DNA of 64,000 nt from Bin5 sp965204525. Lineage in GTDB: Bacteria > Chloroflexota > Anaerolineae > Caldilineales > Caldilineaceae. Under the pieces are notes generated by a model. It made no database searches. It had not been told where the DNA came from and worked only from the letters and a program-made list of their open reading frames with translations. A program made the translations under genes and the position numbers. Positions within the stretch are counted from its first letter, which is position 1. Every line of letters begins with the position of its first letter. The stretch is taken from the NCBI GenBank assembly GCA_965204525.1, contig OZ241994.1, positions 5,332,001 to 5,396,000 of the forward strand, in the 5' to 3' direction. Shown here piece after piece: positions 62,234 to 64,000 of the stretch.

Positions 62234-64000
62234 ACGTGAGTTCATGCGCGTATCGGCGCTGACCGCTGCTGGCGTAGTGGTCGTAGCCTGTGGCGCAGAC
62301 GGCGGCCCGGCCGCCGCGGATGAGGCTCCGGCCGCTGAAGAACCGGCCGCGGAAGCAGCCGCGCCGGAGGCGCCAGCTTCCCAGTATAATGAGGCGCCAA
62401 TGTTAGCGGAGATGGTGGCGAACGGCCAGTTGCCGCCGGTGGATGAGCGGCTGCCTCTCAATCCGCTGGTCATCACACCCGAAGAGGAGATCGGGGATTA
62501 CGGCGGAATCTGGAACCGTCTGGCGACCTCCGCCGGCGACAACCAGTTGGGTGGAAAGGTCGGCGGTGAGCATCTCGTGCGCTACAACAAAGACGGTTCA
62601 CAGATCAACCCCAACGTCTTTGAGAGTTGGGAAGTGTCGTCCGACGGCACGACCTACACCTTTCACCTGCGCGAGGGGATGAGATGGTCGGACGGCGAGC
62701 CGTACACAGCCAATGACATCCTCTTCTACTATGAGGATGTGCTCCTCAATGAGGACTTGACACCGAACTTCCCCTCCTGGCTCAAGCTCTCCGGTGAGCC
62801 GGTGGTGATCGAAAAACTGGATGACTACACGCTCCAATTCAAGTTTGCCGCCCCCTATGCCCTGTTTATTAATGTTCTTGGCTCTCTGCGGGGAGACCAC
62901 TTCGCTAGATACTGCGCCCACTACCTGAAGCAATTCCACGTCAAGTATGTCGAAAAGGACGAGATGGATGCGATGATCAAGGATGCGGGCGTGGAGCATT
63001 GGTACCAGGTGTTCGGCACCAAGCCGGATCCCAGGCGTAATCCGGACACGCCCAGCTATCTTCCCTGGAATCTGAGCACTCCGTCGCACAGTGATCCGTT
63101 GGTCGCCGACCGCAATCCATTTTATTGGAAGGTCGATCCGGAAGGCAATCAGCTACCCTACATCGACAGCATCCATTGGAGTCTGGTGGACGGCAAAGAC
63201 CAGCTCAATTTGCGGGCAATCCAGGGGGAAGTCGATATGCAGTTAAGGCATATCACCTTTGACAACGTGCCTCTTTTCATGGAGAACCGGGAGAAGGGCA
63301 ACTACCGGGTTATGCTTTGGCAGAGGGGTCAGGTCACCGACACGGTCCTGCATCTCAATCATACGAACAAAGATCCCGTGCTGCGCGAAATCGTCCAGGA
63401 CAAGCGCTTCCGCTACGCCCTATCGCTGGGAATCAATCGCGCAGACATAATCGAAGCGGTCTATCTGGGACAGGCAGAGCCCAATCAGGTCTCCCCGACC
63501 AAGACGTCGCCAGTCTATTGGGAGCCACAGGCCAAGAATCTGATTGAACACGATCCCGATCGGGCCAATGCCTACCTGGATGAAATCGGTCTCACCGAGA
63601 GGGACGACGACGGCTACAGGTTGCGTCCTGACGGTGAGAGGCTCAGCATCGTATTTGAATACGCGGCAGTCTTCGGCGCTTGGGGCGACATTGCCGAGCT
63701 CTTGACGGGTGACTGGGAGGAACTTGGTATTGAACTGATCAGTACCGAAATTGACCGCAGTCTGTTAGGGCAACGCCTCAGCGCCAATGAGATAGATCTC
63801 GCCGTTTGGACGGGAAGTGGCGAGTTTAACCCCTTTATCGAACCGCGTTCATTCGTGCCCTTGGTGCCCAATGTTGCCTTGCGACAGTACGCCTACTGGT
63901 GGGAAAGCGGCGGTAAGGAGGGCGTGGAGCCAAAGGGTGACATACTGCGAGCGTTGGAGCTCTGGGAGGAGATCAAGATAACGGTTGATGTGGAGAAACA
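62202..64000 (+). CDS. ABC transporter solute-binding lipoprotein, family 5 (Tat signal), copy 2, 3' end beyond the window
   Basis: The visible 599 codons parallel copy 1 residue by residue: the same Tat motif SRREFMR, Cys30 lipobox, shorter Ala/Glu linker, and mature domain with THFDNVPLF-type and RFRYALSLGINRADIIEAVY segments. Differences cluster in the linker and in the C-terminal half (for example GDWEELGIELIS versus SQWKEIGLELIS), suggesting drift in ligand preference. AAGGAGG precedes the ATG at 62202. The end of the gene lies outside the window, and permease genes may follow. Confidence 0.92.
   Translation, partial: MRKRAHKRISRREFMRVSALTAAGVVVVACGADGGPAAADEAPAAEEPAAEAAAPEAPASQYNEAPMLAEMVANGQLPPVDERLPLNPLVITPEEEIGDYGGIWNRLATSAGDNQLGGKVGGEHLVRYNKDGSQINPNVFESWEVSSDGTTYTFHLREGMRWSDGEPYTANDILFYYEDVLLNEDLTPNFPSWLKLSGEPVVIEKLDDYTLQFKFAAPYALFINVLGSLRGDHFARYCAHYLKQFHVKYVEKDEMDAMIKDAGVEHWYQVFGTKPDPRRNPDTPSYLPWNLSTPSHSDPLVADRNPFYWKVDPEGNQLPYIDSIHWSLVDGKDQLNLRAIQGEVDMQLRHITFDNVPLFMENREKGNYRVMLWQRGQVTDTVLHLNHTNKDPVLREIVQDKRFRYALSLGINRADIIEAVYLGQAEPNQVSPTKTSPVYWEPQAKNLIEHDPDRANAYLDEIGLTERDDDGYRLRPDGERLSIVFEYAAVFGAWGDIAELLTGDWEELGIELISTEIDRSLLGQRLSANEIDLAVWTGSGEFNPFIEPRSFVPLVPNVALRQYAYWWESGGKEGVEPKGDILRALELWEEIKITVDVEK

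Overview
The window is about 60% GC, gene-dense and chromosomal. Gene content and order point to a member of the Chloroflexota, probably a Caldilineaceae/Anaerolineae-type organism. This is inferred from the tig-clpP-clpX block, rpsO-pnp, a TTG-started xanthine-dehydrogenase-type operon, Tat-exported family 5 solute-binding lipoproteins, a COG4586/4587/3694 exporter and a long acidic trigger-factor tail. No rRNA, tRNA, CRISPR array, insertion sequence, prophage or origin was seen.

Layout. 1-1.6 kb (minus): ammonium transporter amt followed by a P-II protein cut by the left edge. 2-3.7 kb (plus): pdxS-pdxT for pyridoxal phosphate, ended by a strong two-way terminator. 3.9-6.3 kb (minus): queG and a DUF4013 membrane protein. 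6.7-12.7 kb (plus): rpsO, pnp, lepB and an AI-2E/HAD fusion. 13-18 kb (plus): a DUF2165 membrane protein, then a molybdenum-hydroxylase operon (FAD, 2Fe-2S and Mo subunits plus a MoaD-like protein). 18-27 kb (plus): a solitary DNA methyltransferase, mutL, a YdjM-like membrane protein, tig, clpP and clpX. 27-31.6 kb (minus): a zinc-ribbon protein, three M42 aminopeptidases and mutY in one compact operon. 31.8-34.5 kb (minus): an ABC-2 exporter. 34.8-39.6 kb (plus): alaS, a baseplate-J-like membrane protein and ruvX. 39.8-42.2 kb (minus): a sugar-isomerase-like protein and glutamate dehydrogenase. 42.3-45.1 kb (plus): mtaB and a UMF1-type transporter. 45.1-48.5 kb (minus): pyruvate kinase and a DUF3048 lipoprotein.

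The last 15 kb look like an accessory catabolic region. A tight minus-strand operon (enolase-superfamily dehydratase, SelA-like PLP enzyme, alanine-glyoxylate-type aminotransferase, GlcD/GlcF-type FAD/Fe-S oxidase) diverges from plus-strand genes for a fumarylacetoacetase-fold enzyme, two closely related solute-binding lipoproteins and two tandem TolB-like propeller proteins. A plausible reading is uptake and breakdown of a sugar acid or similar compound, but the substrate cannot be read from sequence. The divergent 0.8-kb gap holds the best consensus promoter in the window, followed by several hairpins and no convincing reading frame, so it is a candidate for an undescribed structured RNA or leader.

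Other unusual points are an in-frame acidic tail after the amt stop codon, two genes that look leaderless (mutL and the isomerase-like gene), a MoaD-like protein with five residues after its Gly-Gly, and frequent extended -10 (TGnTATAAT-like) promoters.
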